Source of the DNA: Neodontobutis hainanensis
Lineage: Eukaryota; Chordata; Actinopteri; Gobiiformes; Odontobutidae
Direction of reading: 5' to 3'
Length of the DNA stretch: 64,000 bases
Assembly (NCBI GenBank): GCA_024349245.1
Contig: JALDNG010000022.1
Coordinates: 11,525,001-11,589,000, forward strand
The translations under genes were made by a program, and so were the position numbers. Shown here in pieces: positions 33,701 to 48,700 of the stretch; the first letter of the stretch is position 1, and each line of letters starts with the position of its first letter. Below the pieces are notes generated by a model. It saw only the letters and a list, made by a program, of their open reading frames with translations, had not been told where the DNA came from and did not search any database.

Positions 33701-36700
33701 CAAATCGGGCACATAGTGAAGTGCTTAACTGTCTGTGGAAAGGTTCACACGAGAAGGAGTATAGGGGGACTTTTGAGCTTTGTGTAAGGTTGAAAAAACA
33801 ATACCAATGGTACAGACCTGATTAATAGCGATTGACCTGAGAGCAAGCTTACACTGGCAACAGCTGCTTGTGATATGAACAAGTACCAAATACTCCATTT
33901 ACGTAATCTTAATTATTCTTTTTAATATAGGACACATGATTTCTTCCTTTAATTAAAACAATAATGAACTTTCTTGTTTTATTGGTAATTTGTTGTTGTA
34001 TCTCTTATCCATAATTGACATGTAGGTTTGATTTATATTTGTTTTTAGGTTGACGATCAGATGAAGTTGCTGCAGAACTGCTGGAGTGAACTCCTCATTT
34101 TGGACCACATTTTCCGGCAAGTGATGCACGCCAAAGAAGGCTCAATCCTATTGGTCACCGGCCAACAGGTCAGTCACTAAAACACCCACTGAATCTTTAT
34201 CTAGTTACACTAGTGGCTCTTTGTAGATCTCAATCAATCCTAAACACTTTCCTTTAAGCATTATTAATGACCCAACCACACAAGAGTCCCCGCTTCATTA
34301 AAAATAGATTATGCTTATAGAAGCTAATGCTACTGAAATAAACGAGTATGTGGTAAGACAAAGCAGTGTGTTTTCTTGTTTCACTGGGCCCTTTAAGAAA
34401 GTTTGTAGTAGCTAATGCCCAAGGCCCATGTGGAGAATTTGCAATCAAAATAAAAATGTGTTATTTATTAATTAAATTCACAGACAGAGGTAAAAGGCAA
34501 TGCACATTTACACTTACAAGTAGAAATCCCCAAAAAGACACAATAGTGTTTTGTCATGAATATGCCTCTGACCAGTGGCATGGCTGTCAGTCAGATGAGA
34601 AGTCATAAATTATAGATCGGTTGTTTTACCAAAACATGCTCAACAAAATGTTATACAACAACAGATACCTGCATAAATATTAGAACAGATGCGTAGAAGG
34701 AGTATCTGAATTATACCAGGGTCACTGATAGATTTGGTTATTAATATTTGAATTACTATTTAACTCAATCCTATTACATATAGGAGGATGGATATGGGAT
34801 AAGGAAAAAGCAGATGAGGCTTGAAGAGAGTGGGTACATAGGACAAGGAGGGGGCAAAGGAGGGGTACATAGTCAGGGGAGGAAGGCGGTTTCGTTTACA
34901 TACTTTGGTTAATGAACAGCTGCTGCAGTGCGCAAATGTGTGCGTATGTGTGTGGGATAGCCGCTGAAACAGTTCATTATCTCCTATTATTCTCTGCCTG
35001 GCCAGGGGTGACAGGTAACGATAACACTAGGGACATTTAGAACACAGTAGCTGCATCACCCAAAGCAAATGCAACATAAAATATGTTCACATTTACAGCA
35101 AGGAACAATTTGGGCTTTGTAACGGAACTGGTAATTGACATAAACCACTACAGTGGGACCAATAGTTTCAAAATGCTTTCAGATATATTCAACATATTTC
35201 AAGTCTTCAATTAGACAAATCCTTTATTAAGTAAAATTGATTGTACATAAAATATATTTTAATGTTCCATAATTTTCCCCTGTGCTCTTGCTTTACGTTG
35301 CTCCATGTCATTACCAGCTCCAGGGCAATGGCCATGAATGTTTTTAGTTTTAGAAATAAGTCCGGCTTGTTCTTTGCACTGTCACATGATCAAACACCCA
35401 ATGTCAGTCATAGAAATGCATGCAATCAAAAAAAAAAAAAAAGACAAAACATGAATGATTAAGCAAGGTCTCACTGCTCAGCAGACAGTTGTTTTTTGGT
35501 GTGAACATCCTGATATTTGGATGGCACAGTGCTCATGGAGAACATGAAATTCAAATTGCGAAGAAATGCAAAAATATTTCAGCCAGATTTCTGATGTTAT
35601 TGAGCACAGTGCAGTTGCACTTTCTTTCTACACATACACAAAGCCCTCCTTCACATCAAGGCAAGTGCATCAGTCTCTGTGTTCATGATGGGTTAAGATT
35701 TAAAGGTTTAGTCACATATTTGCACTCTATGTCTCCCCAGGACATATTATAAAGTAGTATTGATTGATTGATTAATACACAGGTCACCGAGGTTAGTGCC
35801 AACTCTGCTAGTATAGTCACATTATAGCCTTTTTTTCTCCCTCTTTTTACTTAAGGTGTGGAGGCAATAACCCAAGGCATCACCATCAACACACCAATCC
35901 TTCAATGAAGTTATTTCATGCACAGTTGATTTTATGTAAATTGATTGACACCTGAGAAGGAGGGCAGTGTCTGCGTTTCACCGAGTCATAACTCGAGCTG
36001 TCTGTAAAGTGGGAATGGAGAGGGACAAAAACAGTTAAGGGTAAATTAGAGAGAGATGAGGAAGACATTTAAGCAACAGCTTAAAAAAAACACACACAGA
36101 AAGGGTGAATTGGGAGGAGATTCGTTAACTAGACATGAACCGTCAGCACCTCGATAAAAATCATCGTCTTTAAGCAATAAATAAATTCAAAATCCACCAG
36201 CCTTTTTAATTGCAAATAAGAGCTCACAGAGACCATCTTTCTCCCTGAGCTTTAGAACCGCACACGCCGACATCTACATTCCCCTGGAAACCCAACCACA
36301 GTCAATTATGGTAATGAATTGTCAATAAATATAAAAATTTTATATTGTCCTGCTTACTGTGAGTGGCAGGTAAGGACTTGCCTTCCAGACAAATGTGCTG
36401 CAGCAGCAGTTATAAAGTCTACCTGGAGTGTGCGTGCATGTATGTGTGTGTGAAGGTTTGTCCATCTGCCTGTCTAGATAGCTGTCTGTCAGTCCATAAA
36501 GAACAAAGACACTTGTGCTCCAACATGAAGTCACATTTTTCAGATCAAACTGTCAGTGGGCAATTCCCAGGCTCTCTTCAAATGTATGTTTTCTTGAGAA
36601 ATACAGTTGAACTGCAAAAACACAATGCTCACAGCTGCTTTTTTCACTTTTTTAGTGTTGTCTTCTACTATGACAACACTAAATAAGCTTTGGCTTCCTT

Positions 36701-39700
36701 GTTGAGAGTTGAGTAAAACAGGTACATGGAAAGAAAAAAATTGTTACAACAAGCTCAAGATGGTGTAATCTTTAGGGAATGTTGAGATTTACATTGTGTT
36801 GTGGACGACATTCACAAATACATGTTTCTCTCACTGTTTACATATTCCAGGTAGACTATGCGGTGATTGCATCACAAGCAGGGGCCACCCTCAATAACCT
36901 GTTGAGCCACGCCCAGGAGCTGGTGGGCAAGCTACGCTCTCTACAGCTTGATCAACGGGAGTTCGTCTGCCTCAAGTTCTTAGTCCTCTTTAGCCTGGGT
37001 GAGTGTTGGAAAGCTGCTTTGATACACATACTTTTTGTAGCGTGTGGCTTTTAAGTTAGCAACAACAGACAGATGCAAATGAAAGTATGTTGAAAATGCT
37101 TTGGAGACCAGAAAAGATTAATGAAGAGAAAAGGTGGCTTAAAAGTGCATGGTATTTTCAGTTCTGGTAATTCAAAAGAGAGATACTTTCTGTCTTGTGT
37201 CTAGTTTGTAAAGGACATTTAGAATAGTTTAAATATTTGAATTTACCTGTTAAAGGTCATCGATTAATCTTTTTCACTTCTCTACCAAGCCCAAAGTTGC
37301 AGGCCAGTGGAACACTTCCCTCATAGAACTTTTCATTTGTTTCATCTGCCTGAAACACACAACATTTGTTTTATCTTTTTTTTTTAAAACCCAGATGACA
37401 TATGAGCAGGTATCACTTAGCAATCAGAAGCTGTTTTTTTTTCTTTTTTTTTTACTGAAACATGTATACATACAAATAAACTATACCAATAATATGAAAA
37501 GAGTACAGTACATAACCTTTACCTTTAACATTTTCTGTTTTAACAGTAATAGATCCCTTAAATGTGTGTGAGGAAAGAAGCATGGTTATAAGTTATTCAA
37601 AGTAGATTTTTTTCACTCTCACTCTTGAGCTTTAGAGGCCTAGGAGAGAGCTGGAGGTTGTGGATTTGAAGAAATGGGTCAGGAAGGGAGGAAGGAAGTG
37701 CAGCAAAGGAGGAGATGGGAAAAGGAAGAAGTGGAATACAGTGGGAACTGGCAGAAGGCAGGCAGTGGAAAGCATTTGGGATGGCTGGGTAGGAGGGAGA
37801 TTTGTCAGGAGATGAGGGGTAGGTAGCCAAATGAAGGGACAAAAAGAAGGTGAAAAGTGATAGAATGAGCCAATCCAGCTGTCCACTCTCTAAGCCGAGG
37901 TCAGACACTACCAGGAGACTGTCATCCCTGTCTCTTTACTAACAAGTCTACAACAAATGGCCTCTAAGGGTTACGCACACCACCTTATGATGTGAAGGGG
38001 GCTTACTCAACATGGCCGCTGTGTGGCACAGAGAGCAACCCTGGCATACATATCATATTCTTTCCTCTCCCAGTAATCCACAAGGGTTACGCTTCCACTT
38101 CTTTACCTCTCTTAAAGACAGAAAGAGGACCTAATGATCTACACATGCATGCAGAAAGATCAGGCAGAATTAATGTTTGTGTTATTTTGTCAAAAGCATG
38201 AAAAGAGATTGACTCAATGTGCAATGTCCATGTGCATGTATGTGTTTGTTTATTAGGGTTTTTCTTGTGGTGGGGTTTATGCTAGGGCTCAGGGTCTAAA
38301 TAATTTGACAGAAACATCATCCATAATGAAAAGCTCACCTGAGGGATGTGTATCGCCCCCGGCAGTGGCTGTTCTCCTTCGTAGCCTGGCCCTACCACCA
38401 AAGCAGCCCCACACAGATGCTGTAGTGCCGGCTATATGGGATCAGTAGGGATAAGGGAGGTGTTATTTGATGTCATTAATATAAGTGCAACAGAGACCTG
38501 CAAGATGAGTAAAAGTATCAACTAATCTTAGATATATTGCAGTTGTGTGGGCCCACACACTGCTCCTCCATATGTATATTAGGTGTAGATGTAGCTACCC
38601 ACAGAACTGCTTTGTTAATAAAGGTACAGTCGTATCTAAAAATCAAGATGTTAACCGGTTTAATACTATATATTTACTGAGTTTTTGTTTGCACGCTTGA
38701 TATTCAATTCTTTCATTTAAACACACATGCATTAAGCAGCCATAAGCCGCTACTGACACACTTCAACACCAGGAACAGCGCAGAAGAGATACTCTATAAT
38801 GTACAATATGTTATTGATGACATAGATATGGTTATGGACATGGATAAAAACTAGAGGGTGTCTGTTTATCACATGCCAGCTTATGTGCTTAATACTAAAA
38901 TTTAAAGCTTACCAGTTGCTTTATTTTATACAAATACATATCATTATTATAATTATAGAAGAAAACTGTGTGACTGTCCAAGTATCCAAACTGACCTTCC
39001 TTTACACTTACTATGAATCATTTTTTTCATAGCATTCATAGCATGGATTAATATGCTAAAAAATAAATTATACACAATATGCACCATAAAATAAGCAACG
39101 CTTAAAGTTGAAAGACAAGGTAAAACTGGTTAATAGATATTAGTCTTACATAGTGTTTGATTTATTTTGCCATCATTCAGTCCGTGCCTTGATTTTGCAC
39201 TATATTTTACCTCCACATGGATCCCCCTCTCTACAGCTCTCTGTCTCTCTCTTTCTGTAAAAGGACAATCAGTCACCCTGCTCCCTACTGCAAGTGCTCT
39301 TAGATAAGGCAGCTGTCGATAAAGAAGGGATAGAGATGTCACTCCAGTTGAGAGGAGGCCAAATCTGTTTGTTCTCACCATTTAACACCTCTCATTAATT
39401 TTTTTCTATTCATTTTGCTTTATCTATGTCATCTTCTTGCATTTTCTACCACTTGTCATTTATTTATTTCACTGTATTGTCCTGCAGATTCTTTATCTCT
39501 TTTGTCAAGGTGTTAGTCTGAACTAACATAATGGAGTGTGTGTGGAATCACATGAAAAGACAGGCAGAGACTGAAGGCTGCTTGGGTCAGAGTTCAGTAA
39601 AGGATTGCTAGCAGTTGTTTTCTGTTGTCAGAAAGCTGTTAATGGGCCTTTGATTTCCTTTAAAAGCCCTAATAGAAAGACTGACAAGCTGCTATATATA

Positions 39701-42700
39701 AAGCCAGGTGACAATGCAGAGGTGAGGAATAGGTCACAAGTTCAAATTCAGACTATAGGAAGACTGAAAATGTGCTGTGGAAGTCTTTAGATCAGAATAA
39801 AATCAATGAAGATGTTTTATTTGGTATAAAAAGGAAAGGACAATGCTTAAAAAAATAGTAATAACCAGGGTTTTAATGACCAACCCAAATCATCTTTGAT
39901 GTGGGAAAATGCAGTACACATTCTGGTAAAAGCACATGCAGTGTCAAGAGGTCAGAGAGTGGTTTAGCCCCGCTCTGTGGCTCAGGCCCCGTCACATGTA
40001 ATTGGCTGAGACAGGCACTGCCAGTCCTTGTCAACTTAGAAGAAATCCAGAGTAGCAACCACACCAGCAGAGGTGGTAAATGCTCCCAGTGGAGAGAACA
40101 CAATTTTGCGATTGACTTTAATAATGCCTTATTTACTCACCAATGCAACAGAAAACTATTTAAGACACATATCTCTGTTCGGTTCTGTCAAACAAGTTTT
40201 AAAACACACGTTACATTAAACTTAATCAAAACAAAAATAATTACTGTTATGTTTAACGAGATGTCAGTAGTAGTAGCTCATTAATAACAAACCCTAAGTC
40301 TGATGGTTTACCCAAATAATCAGCTTTGAAACTCTATTCTGCAGCTCTTCATCCTTTCACCCATGTCCAACCATTAATGGTGTCCTGGCTTTAAGTACTT
40401 CTCCTTGTCCCCATCCATCTTCTTACTTACACCTTCATTTACAGTATCACTACTCTATCCTTCTTAATGACCATGTTTCTTTTCCATAGGTCTGCATTTC
40501 TTAAAATCTTTTTGTTTATCTACATTTTTATATCAACATCAATATATCAGCAGCATCATATTTTCTTCATAATCAATCAAATGTTTATAACACTGGTTAA
40601 AGGACTATACATATATAGGTCTATTGTTGTTCAGAATCCTAACCCTATCAATCAGCTGCCCTACTGTTTTACTGCATTTTTTCCCCTAGTGTCTATTTTT
40701 CTCCACACCCACTTTACACTGACTTCCACCCGCTGTCACACCAGGACATGTCTCTCATCATCGTGTTCTGCATCCCATACTGGTAACAGTCATTTCTATG
40801 CACAGCGAGGTCAGACACCAGTCTGCTGACAACAACACAAACAGTAAACGTGTTCAACCTTGATGATAAAATACTTTTTTTCCACTTTTTTTTTTCTATT
40901 TCCATCATATTTATCTCTGCACAACGAGAGAAAAAAGACACATAATTCCCAGACAGGTACGTCCTAATTAAGCACCAGCTGAAGCAGCTCAGATCAATGC
41001 CCTGATCCCTGGCCAGCAAGCAGGGGAGCTGGCTAATTCATGCACACTGTCTCACATTTCCACCCATAAAGCCTGGAAAATATTAATTTCCTCAAATGAA
41101 CCGCATCATTTAGAATTTGAATGGGGATTGATCAAACAGTGGAGGCAGCAACGGTTCAATATTTGCACCCAGAGAGACCAATGTGGGGGTCAGATCACGA
41201 AGCATATAACTAGCACAAAGCCCCACAACATCATTAACAGCAACAACAAAAAGTTTTCCCTACTTGATTAAGTTGGTTACAAACAAAAATACAGAAAAGA
41301 CAATATATCTTGGAAATTTCAGAATACCTTTATAAATGAATAGGTGTGCTGTGGGCAGGGTAATAATTAAACTGAATTCATTCCTGCACTTTTGATCTGA
41401 TCAATACCAAAATGTGCCATCCTTGTAGGTTAGCAGAGTCTTGTATATGTATATGTAAAGTTAGTTTAAGCCCTAAATGTTAAAAGAGAGTTATCAAAGT
41501 GACAGTAATATTGAATGAGCGAGGACATACTAATAAAAGTTACACTTATTTTATTCTTGGAAAGAATTGATACCAGATACAGTTTTTCCCAAAATTTAAA
41601 TTTGAATCTACATTTTGAAGTATTTGTCTGCATGTGCTTGCCTCGTGTTGTTCTTGGAAATTACAGATATTGTGCCTGGATTGGTGCAATGGCATTATGG
41701 AAAATATAGGTGGTGATTGTAGGAAGGCAAAGACTCAAAATGTACACAAGATTTCTAAAGTACAACCCATGCATTGTGCAACAGCATTTTCATCGATATT
41801 TTTGACCCTGCTGAAGTCCTTTGCAAACATTCGCTGATATAGGAAACAGAAACAAGTTTCAGTAGTGGTTCAAACTTTGTCTCTTAAAGCCAAATCTGGC
41901 TAATCATGTTTGAGTGTCCGACTTCTCTTTCATCTCATCATGAGAAGGTGAGAGTGTGCCCTCAACCAATGAGGCTGATACTTCAGTTTATTTGTTGTCT
42001 ATTTTAGCCTAAGAAATCTAACATTGGAACACTCAGCATCTGATGCTGGCCCTCCACTTTGTCATGAATTCCATGTAATCAGACTGCCTAAAAGGCTTTC
42101 AGACTTCATCAAATTATAAAAGCTTTAAGTACCCAGCCCACTATCCATTATTTTCTCTACGCTGTTGCCATCAAGTAGGATGTTCTTGTTCACCTTTGAC
42201 CCTAATACAACCATATATCTCACCTTAGGTACCTTCTAATTTCCTGATAGATTACAACATACCTCAGGTTATCGCTAAAGTACCCTTCCAATTCACAACA
42301 AAGGCTTTTGTAGGTCTTATCACACTCACACAAGGATTTATATGGCAATTATGTTGACACTGCTCTTTATCTTTTTTGAAGCAACCCAGTAAAGTAACAT
42401 CTTGAGTTTGTTTAGCAGGAGTTGTATTTGTATTGACCCTGCCACTGATTAATCAGTGTAGGACATGAACAGAAAATAAATATTATGAATCTATGGATTT
42501 AATAGACATTTACAGGAATCACTATAAATTCATTGTAGTATTTTTCAGTGTGACAATTAGTAAGGGGAACTTAATAAAGAAAATACATCCTAAACATATG
42601 TTTCCTGCACCAATACACTTACAAACTGCCTTAGCAGTGACTAGAACCTGACAAATAATCTTGTAAATTATTTTTCACTCAAAAAAAAGAAAAACATTCC

Positions 42701-45700
42701 TTCTTTTTTTCTGTCTCATGCGTCTCCTCTCTGCTCCCATGTGAGGTGATTTAAGATGGGCAAGCCATAGATGCAGGGGAAAACTGTTGCCCTCCTCTCC
42801 CCCTTCGCCTCTCATTCTCGCTCTCCCCTGGCCTTATTACAGGCTGTCAGTTTATTATAAAACATTAGGAAAGCAGAGGGACACTTGCAGTTACTGTCCT
42901 ATCGATCGACAGGGATGGATTCTGTGATTTAGAACAGGCCTCTGCTTGCACCCTCTACGTGTCTGGTCTCCTATTAAGGCACCAGCCCTTTGCTTCGGCT
43001 ATTGATGTCTCAACATTAACAGTTACAAGCTGCTACAGAAAATCAATCCTCAACTTTTATTACCGGCTGCATAACATGGAGGACCTCATGCCAGCTGATA
43101 CTTAGCAGTCAAAAGGAGGTGTAAATAGTCCGTCCTGCTCGCCAGGTGTTTTCTTAGTAATATCTGCAGTGGTATCAATCACGTAGCGACCATATGGGGA
43201 CTTACATAGACAAGCCGAGGCACGTAGAAACTGTATCATTCTACATTTTAGCAAATGGTGAAAAATAGCAACTTTTATCCCATATAAGTTTGCAGCAAAG
43301 TGCACAATTCCATTTGATGGGAACCTTTACAGCACCATCAAAACGCCTTCATGTTTAAGACAAACAGTTACACAAGCTAACTAAATGTTATCAGGCTAAC
43401 ATAACAATCGATCAGCTCACCTACTACCACTGACCATCCATCACCGGCATCAACTTGGATGTGTGTGAGGTGTGAGAAAGCTAGGATGCATGGATCTAAG
43501 GGGCTGAGACCTCTCAAACATTTATGAGGGGCTACCTAGCAGTGGTACGGCAGCCCTTCTGGGACAAACAGCCCCCGGTACTGCACCCTCAGTCCCGATC
43601 AATGCAACTCAAGATCATTACACACTTTTCAACCCAGCGACGGCAACTGACCCCCCCTCCCCATATCATTGGCCAGCAGCCCACTGCTGGGGCTGCATTG
43701 CACTTGCTTGTTTACTGTACGTGACTGCGTGTACCTGGGAAGGTGGGGTAGGGAGCTGCAAGCATGAGTCTGTGTGTGTACGCAGGGGCTTCTCCCAATG
43801 GCCAGAGCTTGAGGTTATCATTATGTACAGATTGGTCTGCTGCAATGCTAATGCTAATGCATTCTCAGTGGCCACAGCTCAAGTCCCAGTGCTCTGCTAG
43901 CAAGGTAGCTACTCCTCTCCAATTAAAGGCTCAGGGATGTCTGTTTGGGGTAGGGAGGACAGGCCTGGGCGATTCAGGGCCCTGTGGAGAACAGGCTCAC
44001 ATTAGTCGAGGAAAACAGACTCGGAGTACAAATTGTGCATATATTGGGATGCTGGAAGAGGAAATTCCACTCTTGATTTGAAGGATTTGCCGACTAGGTA
44101 GGCTATCGTCTGTTCCCAGGCTGATTTATGCAACTCACTCTACAACTATTAATTGCAATCTCTATAAATAATAAAACAGATATTTGATAATAAAAATCAA
44201 CATATTTTCTTAAATGGACAAGATAACTTGGGAAGAGAGAGGGTGACATGGAGCAAATGGCCAGAGCCAGAAATCAAACCTGGTCCAAGAAACTCAGAAC
44301 TGCTTCCATGTGGCACGTGCAATGGCCAAGTGAGACACTGTGGCATCCCAACGTGAAAACTTTGGGGAATAGAAGATCAGTGTTGCAAAAGAACAAGTTA
44401 CAAAAACATACTTGACACACATGTAGCATTTAGGCCAAAGGTTTGTCCTGCAGGCTCTCACTGAGTATTGCAGGTCAAATGTTCAAAAAATACAAATGCC
44501 ATTCGATGGACCCCCAGCCCACCCGACTTGTCAATCATTTGTAAAGTTGAAAAGTGTGAATGGCAAGCCTTTTACTTTACCTCTTTAAATGCACTTTGTG
44601 TAAAAGTGGGCTACAGTATTATGACACTGCAAAGACAGATCTTTGTTGGAGCACATTTATGGCACATTTTTGTAAGGTTGTGATGGGTCATTAGTGTTAT
44701 TCATTGGACATTGATTGCTAGACGTAAATAAAAAATGAAGTCAGGTAAAACTAGTGGCACACTTAATATGAAAGGACTAAACAAGTAATAATACTTACAT
44801 TGGCATAGAAATAGCTCTTTCACCAAATCCACTGTGACAGAACAGTGGTATCATGAATAGAGCCTATCACACTGCAGCCCTGTGAGGCATGTGGATCAGC
44901 CCATGTGTTGCTGCACAGAAGCATGTGATTAAACTATGGTGGTGGTAATCTATATGGTCAGGTGGAAGCTCCACTATGAGATTACCCTATACACCCTCTT
45001 CCCTTTTGCTTCTGTATGTGTTTGTGTGTGCTACCTGTTTGAACAATGTGGTTACAAGACACCAGCTGAGCAGAGAACAGTAGAGCTTTAAGTTGATGTG
45101 GGCTTGTAACCAGAGACAGTGATTAAATGTTTTAAGCACAGATGATCCAACAGGTGGTCTGGGTTCCTGTCCCTCTATATCCATTGAGCCCATACCCATC
45201 CAGTGACCCCCAGTCCCAAATTACCATCTCCATTCTGGTCTTTCCATTTCTGTCCTATGGTTATTTGAAGTAACAAACCATGTTTGTCTACTCTCCAATT
45301 GTTTTTCCAAAGACATATATTGCTATGGAAATCTTACACTGCTTGAGGGAATGTGAAACAATAAAAACATCAAAGGTATTAATCACTCAAACATATCTTT
45401 AACCACCCAAAGCAATAAGCTACTGCACACAAATCATAAAACATAATCAGGAAAGTAACATGGAATAAAAAAATTCCGTCATTAGTTAGTCACACATACT
45501 GTATGCAGACTTAACTGCAATCTACTGCAACCTATAGCTAAAAATTAACAGTGCTTGGTAATGATGTACTTGATTTACACTTGTAAATGTATAGAAGTTT
45601 GTGTCCATATTATAAAATGTAATGGAAGTTATTTCATGGTTGGGTAAAGTGGCCTTTCTAGATCCTAGCTGTAGACATATGCAGACCTGCAAAAACACCA

Positions 45701-48700
45701 GAATCTTTTATAGGTCTGAGGACAAACAGTATATTAATAGATATTAGATTAAATATATTAGACATAGGTTATCTCTGTGTATCAACTGCACAGTGGATAA
45801 ACATTTGTATGTTACATACTGATTGAAAATTTGAGTCCATGTAATCACTTGACTGTGACCAACCTCAACAGCACCCAGTAAAACTCAAGCGTTGACAGTG
45901 ATGAAAAGGGATTCCACAAACATTTTTCTTGGCCCTGGCCCTATGGGGTGGTGTTATTAGGTTTATTCTACATGTCTTTAGTGGAAGAAAACCTACGCAG
46001 AGAGAGTACACATAGGACATGCAAACTTCACACAGAAAGGCCCTGCTCTGGCCAGGGATGCCGCCCAAGTAACAGTAACCACAGCATTTTGCTAAACACA
46101 AATATAAAAAACATACTCCAAGATATAGTCTTTACACAGCATGCATCTTTGTTCTGCTCAAAATAAATAGTGTCCTTTAATTTCCTAGAATTGTTCATTT
46201 AAAATCATTTACATTTGGTAAAGTAGTGGTCAGTTGTCTAAATCAAGTCCAAGTTTGAGAGGATGTCATGTCTATTAGCCCTTGGCCAAGATGATGTGAT
46301 CCGCCACCATTGGATGGAAGAATATTTAAACATCAATTTGCACTCAAGTTGACTGTTGTTTTAAAAATTAAATTGGTGGAACAAAGATGTTAAAAAAGTG
46401 CAAACACACTATGGTTTCTTTCTTTAGTCAGCACTATACCTGCTGGCTTCCATCTTCAAATGAGAAAAAAAAGTGTGCTAAGAGAGTGCGTGCCGGAGGG
46501 GGGTGACGCTATGGATTAACTGTCCTTCATGCTGAAAATATACATCCCCAGGCTCTTGGCACTGAATTATTAATTCAAATTTGTCAGAGAAAGAATGAGA
46601 GAAATCTATTGACGGGGAGACGGGGCCTTTAATGGTCTCATTAAAGGGGAGGCTTCCCATGCCAGGCACCTCTGGTACATCTGCCGGCGGTTTGGGCGAG
46701 CTGGGGGGCGGTAAAGTGCTGAAGGGGGATACTTGACCCCCCAATGATTTTCTGTCACTTTATCATAAACACGAAGGGTTGACATGCCCCTCTACTCCCC
46801 ACTTCCCCCTCGCTTTATTGCCAAACAAACCCTGTGTGTAATTAGCCAAAGGGTGCATAAGTGCACTGAATGTAAAAGAGGTTCACGCAAATGCAACAAA
46901 CACACACATACAGACAGACAGGTACACTTGAAGGAGTCCAGAGTCACCTTGCAAGCACTTCAATATTGATTTCTTATTTATTTTTGAATTAGTTATGTGA
47001 GGTTACAGCTCCATGGATAATTTCCTCAAATAACACCAAACCCTATGAATTTGTGTCTCGATTGTTTTCCATTAGATTGCAGCCTGTCAGTCAAGCGTTA
47101 GCTCCAGAAATTCCAAAGCTTGACTGAGAGGTGTTTTGGGTCCAGGCGGCATTAAGAGGGTGAGACCTGTGGATGCACTGCTCCAGGGTCAGCTCATTGA
47201 AGAGCATTTGTTTCCACCTCCAGGGGGTCGGTGGTTGTGGTCGTAGGGGGTGTTAAAGATGAGCCCAACGTGAAGTGAGGCGAAAGACGAGAGGGACCAG
47301 AGCGAGGGCTAAGCAGGAGAGGTTCATTGCTGATTCAAGTCTCTCAGTGTCCCTCTGGCAAATAAATTTTCATAATGCTGAGACAATGGGATTTTTTTCA
47401 CTACAGTATGATGATTTCCCTTTGAGTCTTCTGCTTGTCAGAAATGAAGACCAAATAATTGGCTCTGTTGACAAAAAATATTCTTCCATACATAAGATAA
47501 AAATTTCATTCATTATTACTTTTTAATAGCAACAACAAAAGATTAATATTTGTTGTCAATAACATACAGACATTAAATGAATGATGCTACATTTGGCAGC
47601 ATTTACCCTTGTCATATTGGGCAGATGCAATACATGGGTACCAATAAATACTATTGTTAAAGGATGGCATGAACCCTGCCTAATACTTATTCTCATTGGT
47701 ATTAACCTCTCCGGTTCTTCAAGCCCTCAAAGTCCATGAGTCCACCGTCTCAGACAGGATCAACTTGTACAGGATGTAAATTTGTTTTCCCCTTCACCTC
47801 AGGATAAATCCCTAGCATCTTCCATCCGGCATCAGCAATGAGCAAAGCTTCTCTCCCCTGCACCCAGCACCTCTTCTCTTGTTTATTTTATCAGACCTAA
47901 GGCACTGTTTTCCTTCCTCTCAGTTTTTCCCGATCCCTCTCTATTGCTGTGCCGAGCCTGCTGACTTGTCCTTGGGCAACAGAACACTACCAGCTTCTAC
48001 CTGTTTAGCTTAACAACAATAGCAACGTTGTCGACCCAGGTTTAGATTTGACTTAATATATTCCCATTTGGACCACAGTGATTTAATTCCCTTTCATAGC
48101 CACATGGTGTTGGGCCCCTGGGAGGTTTGATAAGTCTTCTAGCAAATTGAGCCTTCATGCTTTATTCCTGACATTTTGACCAAAAAGCCATTCCCATTGG
48201 TGGCTTTTTTCAGAGCTGAGAACCGTGAGACAGTTCATTGTTAGCACACAGGTTATTTGGCCTGTGGACATTATGTTTGCTTTAGGGCATGTAGCTACCG
48301 TATAGTTGGGGGATAAAAGGTCACTCTTCAAGATAAAGGGTTACTGTTTAGGGCTTAATAAAGCATTTATTTATATGTGGAAAAAATAAAGATAAAAATA
48401 TATATCTGTATACATTCACATGCGGACATTTGTATTCATTATTTGCCGTTGAACTCGAGCAGGCTTTATGGGGTCCACGAGCTGTGCAATGAACTTTTGG
48501 CTGTAGATCAAGAAGTTTTTACGTTAAGATTAAGATGTTGGAGGTTTTAATCGGTGCTTAAGCACTATTATTTAGCGATAGAGCTGAAACAATGAAGCTC
48601 ATGTACCCTTACAGTATGTTGGTACTGTAGAAAAGTTTTATGCAGACAAAAAAAAAAATATACAATTTGTAAAGGTCATCAACCCCAAGCTCCTTGTTGT

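Larger units (their letters stand above)
25357..34048 (+). other. nr5a2: nr5a2 intron 4, last part
   Basis: No gene is recognised in 8.7 kb. Sub-parts of note are a C-run near 26101-26117, the DR1-centred motif cluster at 27960-28110, a CA-rich stretch near 28120-28280, an A12 run followed by a G-quadruplex-type motif (30450-30483) and a GC-balanced block at 30740-30910. The intron ends with TTTATATTTGTTTTTAG. Confidence 0.8.
36999..42880 (+). other. nr5a2: nr5a2 intron 6, first part
   Basis: Intron 6 spans 36999-52276 (15,278 bp). This part has no recognised gene. It holds T-run clusters at 37374-37384 and 37431-37452, a purine-rich tract at 37637-37870 and a DR1-like site at 42190-42202. 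Antisense frames through the purine tract are Pro/Ser/Leu-rich by-products. Confidence 0.8.

Noticed and set aside
37597..37908. Minus-strand Pro/Ser/Leu-rich frames
   Set aside because: Antisense of a purine-rich tract in intron 6, with no recognisable domain.
44468..44683. 71-codon plus-strand frame next to the SINE-like fragment
   Set aside because: It has no family resemblance and lies in intron 6; length is within the chance range.
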